Counted from the first letter of the stretch, positions 6,461-14,370 are shown. The stretch: 49,520 nucleotides of DNA from an uncultured Oscillibacter sp. (GCA_947644365.1 CANRYZ010000006.1:1-49520), one strand, 5' to 3'. Program-made: numbers and translations. The notes: a model not told the origin generated them from the letters alone.

Positions 6461-8689
6461 TTACACTCCCGCGGCGGCCGCGGAGCCCAGGCGGCGGCGC
6501 TCCGCCTCGCCCTGATATCCCCTGCGGAGCAGCAGGTACAGGATGCCCGCCAGCAGGACCAGCGCCGCAATGGTTCCAAGTCCAAACGCCGCCTCGCCGG
6601 TGAACAGGCCGCCGAGCTGAAACACGATGAGACTTACCGCGTAGGCGAAGCCGCACATGTAGCCGATGGCCGCCGCCGTCCATTTGGCGTTGTTCATCTC
6701 CCGCTTGATGGCGCCCATGGCGGCGAAGCAGGGGGCGCAGAGGAGGTTGAAGATCATGAAGGAGTATGCGGTGATGGCCCCGAAGTCCGCGCCCACCAAG
6801 GCCCAGATTTCCTCGCCGTTCTCGCTGATTTCCCCGGCAAAGTGGTAGAGGGTGCCGAAGGTGCCCACCACGTTCTCCTTGGCGATCAGGCCGGTGAAGG
6901 AGGCCACGGTGGCCTTCCAGGCCATATCGCCCGTCCAGCCTAAGGGGTAGAAAATCCAGGCGATGGCGTTGCCAATGGCGGCCAGCAGGGAGGAATTGTT
7001 GTCCTCCACCGGGCCAAACACGCCGTTGGTAAAGCCGTAGCCTTGGAGGAACCAAAGGACAATGGTGGACAGCAGGATCACCGTCCCGGCCCGCTTGATA
7101 AAGCTCCAGCCCCGCTCCCAGGTGGCCCGCAGGACATTGGAGGCCGAGGGGGCGTGGTATGCGGGCAGTTCCATGACGAAGGGGGCGGGCTCCCCGGCGA
7201 ACGCTTTGAATTTCTTCAGCATGATGCCGGAGATAACCACGGCGGCGATGCCGATGAAGAAGGCGGACACGGCCACCAGGGCGGACCCGCCGAACACCGC
7301 CCCGGCGAACAGGCCGATGATGGGCATCTTGGCCCCGCAGGGGATAAAGCCGGTGGTCATGATGGTCATCTTCCGGTCCCGCTCCTGCTCGATGGTCCGG
7401 GAGGCCATGATGCCGGGGACGCCGCAGCCGGTGGCCACCAGCATGGGAATAAAGCTCTTGCCCGACAGCCCGAACCGGCGGAAGATTCGGTCCATGATGA
7501 AGGCGATCCGGGCCATGTATCCGCAGTCCTCCAGCACGGCCAGCAGCAGGAACAGCACCAGCATTTGGGGCACGAAGCCCAGGACGGCGCCCACGCCGCC
7601 CACGATGCCATCAATGATGAGGCCATAGAGCCAAGTGCCCTCCGCGACGCCCAGGGCGGTAAGGGCGCTGCCGAACCAGCCGGGAATCAGCTCGCCGAAC
7701 AGGGTGTCGTTGGCCCAGTCGGTGCCCCAGGTGCCGATGGCAACGCCCCACTCCTCACCCTCAAAGAGGCCCGCCGGGGAAGTGCCCATGGCGATGGCGT
7801 AAATGCCGAACATGACCGCGGCGAAGATGGGCAGGGCCAGAATGCGGTTGGTAACGACGCGGTCGATCCTGTCGGAGGCGGAGAGGCTGCGCTTCGCCGT
7901 CTGTTTCTTCACGGCCCGGGCAACCACGCCGCTGATGTAGGCGTACCGCTGATTGGTGATGATGCTCTCGGCGTCGTCGTCCATCTCCCTCTCGCAGCCG
8001 GCGATGTGCCGCTCCAGGCGGGCCCGCAGCTCCTCGTCCAGGGCCAGCTCCGCCAGGACCTTCTCATCCCGCTCAAAGACCTTGATGGCGTACCACCGCA
8101 GGCAGCCCTCCGCCACCCTGCCCTGGATGGACTCCTCGATGTGGGCCAGAGCGTGTTCCACGCTGCCGGTGAACACGTGGGGCAGTTCCCCGGCCTGCTT
8201 CCTCTGGGCCAGAGCCACGGCCCTTTCCGCAGCGGCCATGCCGCCCTCACCCTTGAGGGCGCTCATCTCGACGACTTCACAGCCCAGGGCCTCCCCCAGC
8301 TTATTGAGGCTGATGGTGTCGCCGCTCTTCCGCACCAGGTCGATCATGTTTACGGCCACCACTACCGGCAGTCCCAGCTCAATGAGCTGGGTGGTGAGGT
8401 ACAGGTTCCGCTCGATGTTGGTCCCGTCCACGATATTGAGGATGGCGTCGGGCCTCTCGTTTACCAGGTAGCCCCGGGCCACCACCTCCTCCAGGGTGTA
8501 GGGGGACAGGGAGTAGATGCCCGGCAGGTCCTGGATGACCACATCCCTGTGGCCCTTCAACCGGCCCTCCTTTTTCTCCACGGTGACGCCGGGCCAGTTG
8601 CCCACGTATTGACTGGAGCCGGTCAAATCGTTGAACAGCGTGGTCTTGCCGCAGTTGGGATTGCCCGCCAGGGCGATTTTGATGTCCAT
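6461..8689 (-). CDS. feoB: Ferrous iron transporter FeoB
   Basis: A 742-residue inner-membrane Fe(II) transporter. The N-terminal G-protein domain has G1 GNPNCGKT (9-16), G3 DLPG (54-57) and G4 NMID (about 115). A helical regulatory region follows. The C-terminal half has many membrane helices with the two Gate motifs, including the conserved cysteine in VATGCGVPGIMASRT and in FIPCGAKMPI. The length is normal for FeoB. The start ATG has GAGGAG ten bases upstream. It is the third gene of a leftward operon after two feoA genes and before a Cys-rich partner. Together they import Fe(II) under anaerobic conditions. Confidence 0.97.
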   Translation of the reverse strand: MDIKIALAGNPNCGKTTLFNDLTGSSQYVGNWPGVTVEKKEGRLKGHRDVVIQDLPGIYSLSPYTLEEVVARGYLVNERPDAILNIVDGTNIERNLYLTTQLIELGLPVVVAVNMIDLVRKSGDTISLNKLGEALGCEVVEMSALKGEGGMAAAERAVALAQRKQAGELPHVFTGSVEHALAHIEESIQGRVAEGCLRWYAIKVFERDEKVLAELALDEELRARLERHIAGCEREMDDDAESIITNQRYAYISGVVARAVKKQTAKRSLSASDRIDRVVTNRILALPIFAAVMFGIYAIAMGTSPAGLFEGEEWGVAIGTWGTDWANDTLFGELIPGWFGSALTALGVAEGTWLYGLIIDGIVGGVGAVLGFVPQMLVLFLLLAVLEDCGYMARIAFIMDRIFRRFGLSGKSFIPMLVATGCGVPGIMASRTIEQERDRKMTIMTTGFIPCGAKMPIIGLFAGAVFGGSALVAVSAFFIGIAAVVISGIMLKKFKAFAGEPAPFVMELPAYHAPSASNVLRATWERGWSFIKRAGTVILLSTIVLWFLQGYGFTNGVFGPVEDNNSSLLAAIGNAIAWIFYPLGWTGDMAWKATVASFTGLIAKENVVGTFGTLYHFAGEISENGEEIWALVGADFGAITAYSFMIFNLLCAPCFAAMGAIKREMNNAKWTAAAIGYMCGFAYAVSLIVFQLGGLFTGEAAFGLGTIAALVLLAGILYLLLRRGYQGEAERRRLGSAAAAGV

Positions 8690-8709
8690 CTCACAGTTCT
8701 CCTCTCTAG

Positions 8710-8725
8710 AGTTATTCTAAACTAA
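8710..8725. promoter_or_regulatory. DtxR-box-like site before feoB
   Basis: On the minus strand the site reads TTAGTTTAGAATAACT, similar to the DtxR/IdeR consensus TTAGGTTAGCCTAACC. It lies in the 93-bp gap between the second feoA and feoB. It may be an internal operator or a chance match. Confidence 0.3.
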
Positions 8726-8782
8726 CCCATCCTTAAAAAATTCCGCGCCTCGAGGGCGCCGGGAAGGGGATGCGGTCCCCCT

Positions 8783-9004
8783 TTACGAGACCTCGATCAT
8801 GGAAGCATCGGCCCTCCTGACGCTCAGCTCATAGCCCCGGACATTCAGCTCCATGGGGTCCCCCAGGGGGGCCACCTTCCGTACGTGGAGCTCCACGCCC
8901 CGGGTGATCCCCATATCCATGATCCGGCGTTTGACGGGGCCGCCGCCGTGGAGCTTTGCCACGGTAACGGTCTCTCCCACCTTGGCGTCTCTCAGTGTTC
9001 TCAT
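8783..9004 (-). CDS. feoA: FeoA domain protein
   Basis: A 73-residue SH3-like FeoA protein: LRDAKVGETVTVAKLHGGGPVKRRIMDMGITRGVELHVRKVAPLGDP, a standard FeoA core. FeoA binds the cytoplasmic face of FeoB and is needed for Fe(II) uptake. It is the second of two adjacent feoA genes, 13 bp after the first. Having two separate FeoA proteins is common in Clostridia. The closing stretch ELSVRRADASMIEV is the usual FeoA C-terminus. Confidence 0.95.
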   Translation of the reverse strand: MRTLRDAKVGETVTVAKLHGGGPVKRRIMDMGITRGVELHVRKVAPLGDPMELNVRGYELSVRRADASMIEVS

Positions 9005-9017
9005 TTTCCGTTCCTCC

Positions 9018-9230
9018 TTAAATCATGATTCGGTTTGCCAGACCGGCGTCCAGAGCCACCCGGCTGTCCTTTACCTGTAGGATCAGGCTTCCGGCGATTT
9101 CACTGACCACCGTCACGGCGCAGTCCACCACAAACCCCAGCTCCGCCAGGTGCTGGCGCACCGAGTCCCTGCCGGTGATCTTCCGGATGGTGACGGTCTC
9201 GCCTGGCGCTGCCATTGTCAGCGGCATCAT
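9018..9230 (-). CDS. feoA: FeoA domain protein, first gene of feo operon
   Basis: A 70-residue FeoA protein (APGETVTIRKITGRDSVRQHLAELGFVVDC, with the closing DSRVALDAGLANRI). The start is placed at ATG 9230, seven bases after GGAGGGAG; an upstream in-frame ATG at 9251 overlaps that site, so it is less likely. A second ATG directly follows at 9227. It diverges from its paralogue at 8783-9004, which suggests two FeoA types acting with one FeoB. The promoter at 9255-9283 overlaps a palindrome that may be a metalloregulator site. Confidence 0.93.
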   Translation of the reverse strand: MMPLTMAAPGETVTIRKITGRDSVRQHLAELGFVVDCAVTVVSEIAGSLILQVKDSRVALDAGLANRIMI

Positions 9231-9251
9231 AAACACACTCCCTCCATACAA

Positions 9252-9303
9252 TTAGCTATAACTAACTACTGGTTGAAAAACAAGGGTTAGGAGTTGCTAA
9301 CCC
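9252..9303. promoter_or_regulatory. Candidate iron-repressor operators of feo
   Basis: Two palindromes flank the feo promoter: TTAGCTATAACTAA (9252-9265) over the -10, and GGGTTAG-n6-CTAACCC (9284-9303) just upstream of the -35. TTAG/CTAA half-sites are typical of DtxR-family metalloregulators. The regulator gene is not in the window. Confidence 0.45.
9255..9283 (-). promoter_or_regulatory. feo operon promoter
   Basis: On the minus strand TTGTTT (9278-9283), 17-bp spacer, TATAGC (9255-9260). The -10 lies inside the palindrome at 9252-9265. Confidence 0.6.
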
Positions 9304-9476
9304 TGTCTTCGTGGAAAGTCTAACATACGCTTCCAGCGTTTGTCAAGGGGTGAAGCGCGCGGTTTTCCAATTTTGGTTTGTTATCACAAACTTTCAGGAA
9401 AACCACCCCGCCAGCAGGCCCGGAATTTGGAGAACTGCACAGATTTTGGGCGGCAGTGAGGGGAGAGAAGGGGGGC

Positions 9477-9505
9477 TTGCGCCCTGGGGGATGAAGACGT
9501 ATAAT
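9477..9505 (+). promoter_or_regulatory. Promoter of the TlpA/ferredoxin fusion
   Basis: TTGCGC (9477-9482), 17-bp spacer, TATAAT (9500-9505), giving a leader of about 125 nt. Confidence 0.6.
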
Positions 9506-9636
9506 AGAGACGCCCCGGCACCCGTGGGGAATTTAGAGCAGCGCCCAAAAATGATGAGAAGCGTCCGGCGGCCCCGGCCGCGTGTTCTCTTTTCTCGTGA
9601 TCTCTGGGAACTGCTTTAGAAAGAAGTAGAATCGCC

Positions 9637-10260
9637 ATGAGAGACAAAGTGTTGCCCGTTCTGCTGATTTGCGCCGCGTTTGCGGTCTGCATACTGACCG
9701 GCGGCTGTTCCGGAGAGAAAACGCCGCCGGCTGAGCCCGCCCAGGAGGAACCGCCTGCCCAGAGCGGGGAGGAGGCCGCCGGCACGGCCGCGGGGCTGGG
9801 CAGCCTGCGGGACTTCACCGCCGGAACGCTGGACGGCGGGACCTTCACACAGGAGGACATCGCGGCGAAGGACGTGACCATCGTCAACTTCTGGGGCCTG
9901 ACCTGCGGGCCCTGCATCGCCGAGATGCCGGACCTGGCGGCCTTTGCCGTCACGGAAACAGGGGTGACGCCGCCCTACTTCTGCCGGTATCTCTGCCTGC
10001 TGGGGGCGTTTTACGCCTTGTTCAATCGCTTCAGCTTCTTCCAGATGCGTCTGGATAAAAACAAGTATGTGGGCTGCGGGCATTGCGAGGAGGCGTGCCC
10101 CATGGCGGTGGAGGTCACAAAGAATATCAACAGTCCCGAGTGCATCCGCTGCGGAGCGTGCCGCGCTGCCTGCCCCGCCGGGGCCATCACCGCTGTCTTT
10201 GGCCGGGGAGAGCGCACGGCTTCCCGGGAACCTGCCACCCCGGAGAGCGGCGAAGGCTGA
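9637..10260 (+). pseudogene. TlpA-like lipoprotein fused to ferredoxin domain (deletion relic)
   Basis: An open frame of 207 residues joining two unrelated halves. Residues 1-103 are a lipoprotein (lipobox LTGGC, C24; Pro/Glu linker) with the start of a TlpA/thioredoxin domain containing NFWGLTCGPC (CGPC 90-93). Only about ten residues after CGPC the thioredoxin fold is cut off. From about 105 the protein continues as the C-terminal part of a membrane 4Fe-4S protein (PPYFCRYLCLLGA, then two cluster motifs). The first cluster motif reads Y144-x2-C-x2-C-x3-CP, where tyrosine replaces the expected first cysteine. The second is intact (C169, C172, C175, C179). The simplest explanation is a deletion between neighbouring tlpA and ferredoxin genes followed by decay. 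The frame is still open and has a promoter, so expression is possible. Confidence 0.7.
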
Positions 10261-10331
10261 CCTGGGCTCCGGGGAGAGGAGGGGAAGGACTTTGTGTCCC
10301 CCATGATTTTTATCTCCCCCTTCATCCATGG

Positions 10332-10360
10332 AAAAAGGCCGCCCCTATGGGGCGGCCTCC
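10332..10360 (-). terminator. Terminator of the rhomboid-like gene
   Basis: GGCCGCCCC-TAT-GGGGCGGCC (10337-10357) followed on the minus strand by TTTTT. Confidence 0.85.
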
Positions 10361-10366
10361 TGTGGT

Positions 10367-11245
10367 TCACTCGGTAAAGTGCACGTGGTTGAAAATATGG
10401 TCCTGGCAGAAACAGTGGTACCCCTGGCAGCGGGAACAGTACCGGAACTCCAGGTCCGGCCACTCTGTGTCGGTCCGCCCGCAGACGGCGCACTTGTGGC
10501 GGTAGCCCCGTTCCTCCTCCCGCTTCTTCTGCTGCCGGGCGGCGGCCTTGAACTGGATGGTCTGGTGGGAGGTCTGGTGCCGGGCCCGGCCCCGCCGCCA
10601 GGCGATCTCGTCGGTGATGTTGGTCCAGAAGAAGACGATGAAATTCAAAATGGCGATGACCGGCAGCAGCGCCCCCAGGAGGTTCCCGCGCAGCAGGCTC
10701 AGCAGGACCTGGAGGGCAAAGTAGGCCCCGTCGATCCACGCCAGCCACTTCACCTTTACCGGGATGAAGAAGAACAGCAGAAACTGGGTCTCCGGGTACA
10801 GCACGGCAAAGGCAAAGAACATGGAGAGGTTGATGTAGTGGGCCCCGGCGATATGGGCGCTGCCGGAGACCAGGCCGATGACGGCGCCGGTGATGACTGT
10901 CAGCACCACGCCGGAGATGTAGTAGAGGCTGAACTTGGCCGTGCCCCACTCCCGCTCCAGGGTGGAGCCGATCATGTAATAGAGGTGGAGGAAAAACACC
11001 ATCCAGATGGCGTCCCGCAGGTCGTAATAGCCCGGGAAGAAGATAAAAGTCACCAGCCGCCAGATCTCCCCGTGGGTGATGGCGCGCCAGTCGAAGGTCA
11101 GAAAGCTGACGGCCCCGAACCCGGCGAACACGGTCAGAAGGTACACGACCACGTTGCCGATGACCACGTACATCATCAGATTCGGGATGCCGAAATTGGG
11201 GTGGCTGTACGCGAAGCGGTCCACCGCGCGGTTGAGCTTTTTCAA
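10367..11245 (-). CDS. Rhomboid-like membrane protein with C-terminal zinc-ribbon
   Basis: A 292-residue protein with about six membrane helices, similar to rhomboid-fold proteins (WRAITHGEIWRLVTFIFFP near residue 55, then GSTLEREWGTAKFSLYYISG). The usual GxSG catalytic motif is not seen; the corresponding segment reads AHYINLSMFFAFAVLYPE, so it is probably a non-proteolytic relative (Derlin/TMEM115-like). The soluble tail has CAVCGRT and, about 20 residues later, YCSRCQGYHCFCQDH, a likely zinc-binding ribbon. The start is a TTG at 11245, supported by GGAGGG seven bases upstream. It is convergent with the TlpA/ferredoxin relic and divergent from metK. The substrate is unknown. Confidence 0.78.
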   Translation of the reverse strand: MKKLNRAVDRFAYSHPNFGIPNLMMYVVIGNVVVYLLTVFAGFGAVSFLTFDWRAITHGEIWRLVTFIFFPGYYDLRDAIWMVFFLHLYYMIGSTLEREWGTAKFSLYYISGVVLTVITGAVIGLVSGSAHIAGAHYINLSMFFAFAVLYPETQFLLFFFIPVKVKWLAWIDGAYFALQVLLSLLRGNLLGALLPVIAILNFIVFFWTNITDEIAWRRGRARHQTSHQTIQFKAAARQQKKREEERGYRHKCAVCGRTDTEWPDLEFRYCSRCQGYHCFCQDHIFNHVHFTE

Positions 11246-11380
11246 GGGAAATCCCTCCAGAATGTGGAATTGGATGTACAGAGTAATAAATTATTATACC
11301 CGCTTTTCCTCAGAAAGTCATGTACAATTTTTAAACGTTTGGAAAAACCCGATTTTTGTAAAAAATCCAGAAAAGGGTCC

Positions 11381-11409
11381 TTGACAAATCTGTTGGACTT
11401 GACTAAGAT
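11381..11409 (+). promoter_or_regulatory. metK promoter
   Basis: TTGACA (11381-11386), 17-bp spacer, TAAGAT (11404-11409). The transcript would start just before the riboswitch. Confidence 0.85.
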
Positions 11410-11431
11410 AGAGGTGACAATTTCATCATCC

Positions 11432-11571
11432 CTTATCAAGAGTGGCGGAGGGACCGGCCCTGTGAAGCCACGGCAACCTGTTTTTCAAGGTGCCAAATCC
11501 GGCGGATACCGACAGATGAGGAGCGGAAAGATGGTTTCGCGCGTTTCGCCTGTCGAGACGCGCGTTTTTTC
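11432..11571 (+). promoter_or_regulatory. SAM-I riboswitch (S box) with terminator platform
   Basis: The S-box landmarks are in order: CTTATCAAGAGTGGCGGAGG, a GACCGGCCC segment, TGAAGCCACGGCAACC, then AAGGTGCCAAATCC and GACAGATGAGG. It ends in an 11-bp terminator (arms 11538-11548 and 11554-11564) followed by six T residues. SAM binding should favour the terminator and lower expression of metK, the SAM-making enzyme, which is a known feedback arrangement. Confidence 0.95.
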
Positions 11572-11606
11572 TGCCTCCGCGACAAACAGAAAAGGAGACG
11601 AGTACC

Positions 11607-12794
11607 ATGGCAAGACACTACTTATTCACTTCCGAGTCCGTTACCGAGGGACATCCCGACAAGATCTGCGACCAGATCTCCGACGCCGTGCTGGACGCCA
11701 TCCTGGCCCAGGACCCCCAGGGCCGCGTGGCCTGCGAGACCACGGCCTGCACCGGCCTGATCCACGTCATGGGCGAGATCACCACCAAGTGCTATGTGGA
11801 CATCGACAAGATCGCCCGGGAAGTGGTCCGGGACATCGGCTATGACCGGGGCAAGTACGGCTTTGACTGCGACACCTGCGCCGTGATTACCTCCATCGAC
11901 GAACAGTCCGCCGACATCGCCCTGGGCGTGGACAAATCCCTGGAAAACAAGAACAACGAGGAAGCTGAGCTGAACCACGGCGCGGGAGACCAGGGCATGA
12001 TGTTCGGCTACGCCTGCGACGAGACGCCGGAGCTGATGCCCCTGCCCCTGGCCCTGTCCCAGAAGCTCTGCAAGCAGATGACCCTGGTGCGCAAGACCGG
12101 GCTGCTGTCCTACATGCGGCCCGACGGCAAGAGCCAGGTGACGGTGGAATATGACGAGAACAACCGTCCCGTCCGGGTGGACACCGTGGTGATCTCCACC
12201 CAGCACAACCCCGACGTCACCCTGGAGCAGATCCGCCGGGATATGATCGAACAGGTAGCGAAGGTGGTCATCCCCGCCGACATGCTGGATGAGAACACCA
12301 AGTATTACGTCAATCCCACCGGCCGCTTCGTCAAGGGCGGCCCGGCGGCGGACGCCGGCCTCACGGGCCGGAAGATCATCGTGGATACATACGGCGGCAG
12401 CGCCCCCCACGGCGGCGGCTGCTTCTCCGGCAAGGACCCCACCAAGGTGGACCGCTCCGCGGCCTACGCCGCCCGGTGGGTGGCCAAGAATATCGTGGCC
12501 GCGGGCCTTGCCCGCCGCTGCCAGGTGGAGCTGGCCTACGCCATCGGCGTGGCCCAGCCGGTGAGCATCCTGGTGGAGACCTTCGGCACCGGCACCGTGG
12601 AGGACGGGAAGCTGGAGGCGGCTGTCCGCAAGGTGTTCGACCTGCGGCCCACGGCCATCATCCGGGACCTGGACCTGCGCCGGCCCATCTACCGCCAGCT
12701 GGCGGCCTACGGCCACATGGGCCGGGAGGACCTGGGCGTAACCTGGGAGAAGACCGACCGGGTGGAGGCCCTGAAGGCCGCCGTGGCGGAGTAA
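11607..12794 (+). CDS. metK: S-adenosylmethionine synthetase
   Basis: A 395-residue methionine adenosyltransferase that makes SAM from ATP and methionine. Signature motifs are GHPDKICD (15-22), GAGDQG (125-130) and the P-loop-like GGGCFSGKD (269-277). The last has Cys where most bacterial enzymes have Ala, otherwise it is standard. Length is normal. The start ATG has AGGAG upstream. It is a single gene under a SAM-I riboswitch and ends in a strong terminator. Confidence 0.98.
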   Translation: MARHYLFTSESVTEGHPDKICDQISDAVLDAILAQDPQGRVACETTACTGLIHVMGEITTKCYVDIDKIAREVVRDIGYDRGKYGFDCDTCAVITSIDEQSADIALGVDKSLENKNNEEAELNHGAGDQGMMFGYACDETPELMPLPLALSQKLCKQMTLVRKTGLLSYMRPDGKSQVTVEYDENNRPVRVDTVVISTQHNPDVTLEQIRRDMIEQVAKVVIPADMLDENTKYYVNPTGRFVKGGPAADAGLTGRKIIVDTYGGSAPHGGGCFSGKDPTKVDRSAAYAARWVAKNIVAAGLARRCQVELAYAIGVAQPVSILVETFGTGTVEDGKLEAAVRKVFDLRPTAIIRDLDLRRPIYRQLAAYGHMGREDLGVTWEKTDRVEALKAAVAE

Positions 12795-12808
12795 ACTTGA
12801 AATTGTGA

Positions 12809-12840
12809 GGCGGCCCCCGGACTTCCGGGGGCCGCCCTCT
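12809..12840 (+). terminator. metK terminator
   Basis: A perfect 12-bp GC stem (12809-12820 with 12825-12836, loop ACTT). The T tract is poor (CTCTATTAT), so efficiency is uncertain. Confidence 0.65.
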
Positions 12841-12856
12841 ATTATCAAAAAGTCAA

Positions 12857-12929
12857 AAGCTGTATTCATAACCGGGGGATGCCGGATGGGCGGGAATATT
12901 TCCGCCAGACATAGTTGTGAATACAGCTT
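12857..12929 (-). terminator. Large nested inverted repeat after the tetR gene
   Basis: Outer arms AAGCTGTATTCATAAC (12857-12872) and 12914-12929 pair over 16 positions with one wobble. An inner near-palindrome GGCGG-n8-CCGCC lies between them. On the minus strand it follows the TetR stop at once and is followed by TTTTGACTTTTTG, so it may act as that gene's terminator. The long stem could also be a small mobile repeat. Confidence 0.55.
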
Positions 12930-12930
12930 C

Positions 12931-13539
12931 TCAGCTTCCGGCCTTCTCCCGCCCCGGGGCCCGGTAACTCTCCAGAAACATGGGGGTCACGCTGTCGGTG
13001 TAGGCCACCAGAGAATACTCTCCCCCGCACAGGCACCAATCGTACAGCAGGGCCCGCTCCCACAGGGCATAGGCCTTCACGATGTCGTTCACCGTCCGGT
13101 CCGTCCGCAGCTGCCCCGCCTGCTGGCCCTCGCTGATGATCTTCCGCAGCAGCTTGAAGTAGATGCGGTTCCGGTCCAGCAGGTGTTTCTCCCCCCGGGC
13201 CAGCAGCTGCGTGGACAGCAGCCGGGCCAGCAGGTCCATGGATACGCCGCCGTCGATCATGGCGAAGAGCTCGTGGTTCAGATACGCCAGCTTTTCCATG
13301 GCGTCCAGGGAGGGGTCCATGACCTCCATCAGCTGCTCGTACTTCTCGTCGAATACGTTGGCCAGCGTGCCCAGCAGGGCGTCCTTGCCGTCAAAGTAGT
13401 GGTAGAAAGAGCCCTTGGAGGTCTCCGACTCAAAGACGATGTCCTCCACGGTGGTCTCCTCATAGCCCTGCTCGTAGAACAGCCTCCAGGCCGCGGAGAT
13501 GATCCGCCCCTTGGTATTCCGGGTGTTTTTCCTCGGCAT
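12931..13539 (-). CDS. TetR/AcrR family transcriptional regulator
   Basis: A 202-residue one-component repressor. The N-terminal helix-turn-helix is clear (ISAAWRLFYEQGYEETTVEDIVFESETSKGSFYHYFDGKDALL), with the usual FYHYF signature. The C-terminal ligand domain is not assignable to a ligand. The start is set at MPRKNT (13539), preceded by GAGGGGG; the longer frame lacks a ribosome site. It is transcribed divergently from the XRE-desulfoferrodoxin gene. The 15-bp palindrome between them is its likely operator, so the pair may be a redox-linked switch. Confidence 0.92.
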   Translation of the reverse strand: MPRKNTRNTKGRIISAAWRLFYEQGYEETTVEDIVFESETSKGSFYHYFDGKDALLGTLANVFDEKYEQLMEVMDPSLDAMEKLAYLNHELFAMIDGGVSMDLLARLLSTQLLARGEKHLLDRNRIYFKLLRKIISEGQQAGQLRTDRTVNDIVKAYALWERALLYDWCLCGGEYSLVAYTDSVTPMFLESYRAPGREKAGS

Positions 13540-13564
13540 GCGCGCGCCCCCTCTCGTCTCTCCA

Positions 13565-13593
13565 AGCATACCACATCCCGAAGTGATGCGCAA
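13565..13593 (-). promoter_or_regulatory. tetR-type gene promoter
   Basis: On the minus strand TTGCGC (13588-13593), 17-bp spacer, TATGCT (13565-13570). Confidence 0.6.
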
Positions 13594-13605
13594 ATTAAAA
13601 AATAC

Positions 13606-13620
13606 TCTACGGAGCGTAGA
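13606..13620. promoter_or_regulatory. Palindromic operator between divergent regulators
   Basis: TCTACG-GAG-CGTAGA, a perfect inverted repeat that abuts the rightward -35 and lies 12 bp upstream of the leftward -35. This is a position expected for a TetR autoregulatory site. Confidence 0.6.
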
Positions 13621-13650
13621 TTGCTTTTTTCAGGGGATATCCTGTATAAT
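13621..13650 (+). promoter_or_regulatory. Promoter of the XRE-desulfoferrodoxin gene
   Basis: TTGCTT (13621-13626), 18-bp spacer, TATAAT (13645-13650). Confidence 0.65.
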
Positions 13651-13720
13651 AGGCCCCGTGGACAGCCGCCGGAGGCGCGGCGAGAGCCCAGATAAGGAAG
13701 TAAAAAAGGAGGTGCGGCGC

Positions 13721-14308
13721 ATGGACCACACCAAGATCGGGGGCCTGATCCGCCGTCTGCGGCAGGAGCGGGGGCTGACCCAGCGCCAGCTGGCGGAGCG
13801 AATGGGCATCAGCGATAAGACCGTCAGCAAGTGGGAGCGGGGCATGGGCTGTCCCGACCTGTCTCTGCTGCCGGAGCTGTCCGATATTTTTCGCGTCGAT
13901 CTGGACCAGCTCCTCGCCGGGGAGCTGGACGCCCGGGAGGCGCTGGGAGGAAACATGAAAAAGACAGCGTTCTATATCTGCCCGGACTGCGGCAACGTGG
14001 TGGCCGCCATGGCGGACGCCGCCGTTTCCTGCTGCGGCAAGCGGCTGGAGGCGTGCCGGCCCCAAAAGGCGGAGGGAGAGGACCGCCTCACCGTGGAGAC
14101 GGTGGAAAACGATCTCTTCATCACGTCGGATCACCCCATGACCAAGGACCACTATATCACCTTCGTGGCCCTGCTGACCGGGGACAGCCTCGTACTTCGC
14201 AAACAGTACCCGGAGTGGGGGCTCCAGGTGCGGCTCCCCGCCATCGGCCGCGGCCGCCTGCTGTGGTGCTGCTCCCGGCACGGCCTGTTTTACAGTCAGT
14301 GTCCCTGA
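13721..14308 (+). CDS. XRE regulator fused to desulfoferrodoxin-like domain
   Basis: A 195-residue protein. Residues 6-66 are an XRE helix-turn-helix (IRRLRQERGLTQRQLAERMGISDKTVSKWERG). Residues 84-195 resemble class I desulfoferrodoxin (superoxide reductase). The desulforedoxin-type iron site is C87-x2-C90 with C104-C105. Centre II shows HPM-x3-HY (H138, H144) and a final Cys/His pair in CCSRHGLF (C184, H187). The fifth centre II ligand, the His of the usual EKHVP motif, is not seen; the aligned segment reads DRLTVET. This suggests an iron- or oxygen-sensing regulator rather than a full enzyme, which is inference. AGGAGG precedes the ATG. It diverges from a TetR gene and shares a candidate operator with it. 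Confidence 0.8.
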   Translation: MDHTKIGGLIRRLRQERGLTQRQLAERMGISDKTVSKWERGMGCPDLSLLPELSDIFRVDLDQLLAGELDAREALGGNMKKTAFYICPDCGNVVAAMADAAVSCCGKRLEACRPQKAEGEDRLTVETVENDLFITSDHPMTKDHYITFVALLTGDSLVLRKQYPEWGLQVRLPAIGRGRLLWCCSRHGLFYSQCP

Positions 14309-14338
14309 GGACGATCTCCGCTTTCTTTCGGGCCCGGC

Positions 14339-14370
14339 GGCGGCCATCCTGCGGGATGGCCGCCCTTTTG
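14339..14370 (+). terminator. Terminator after the XRE-desulfoferrodoxin gene
   Basis: An 11-bp stem (14339-14349 with 14354-14364, loop TGCG) followed by CTTTT. Confidence 0.85.

Larger units (their letters stand above)
9231..9636. other. Divergent intergenic region
   Basis: A 406-bp gap with the feo promoter and operators at its left and a rightward promoter at 9477-9505. Nothing gene-like is seen in between. Confidence 0.7.
11246..11606 (+). other. metK upstream region
   Basis: A 361-bp gap with the metK promoter (11381-11409) and the S-box leader (11432-11571). The part next to the rhomboid-like gene is AT-richer and shows no other feature. Confidence 0.8.

Noticed and set aside
10328..11845. 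Plus-strand frame across the rhomboid-like gene, riboswitch and metK start
   Set aside because: It runs through a terminator, a promoter and an S-box riboswitch, and is opposite or out of frame with two supported genes.
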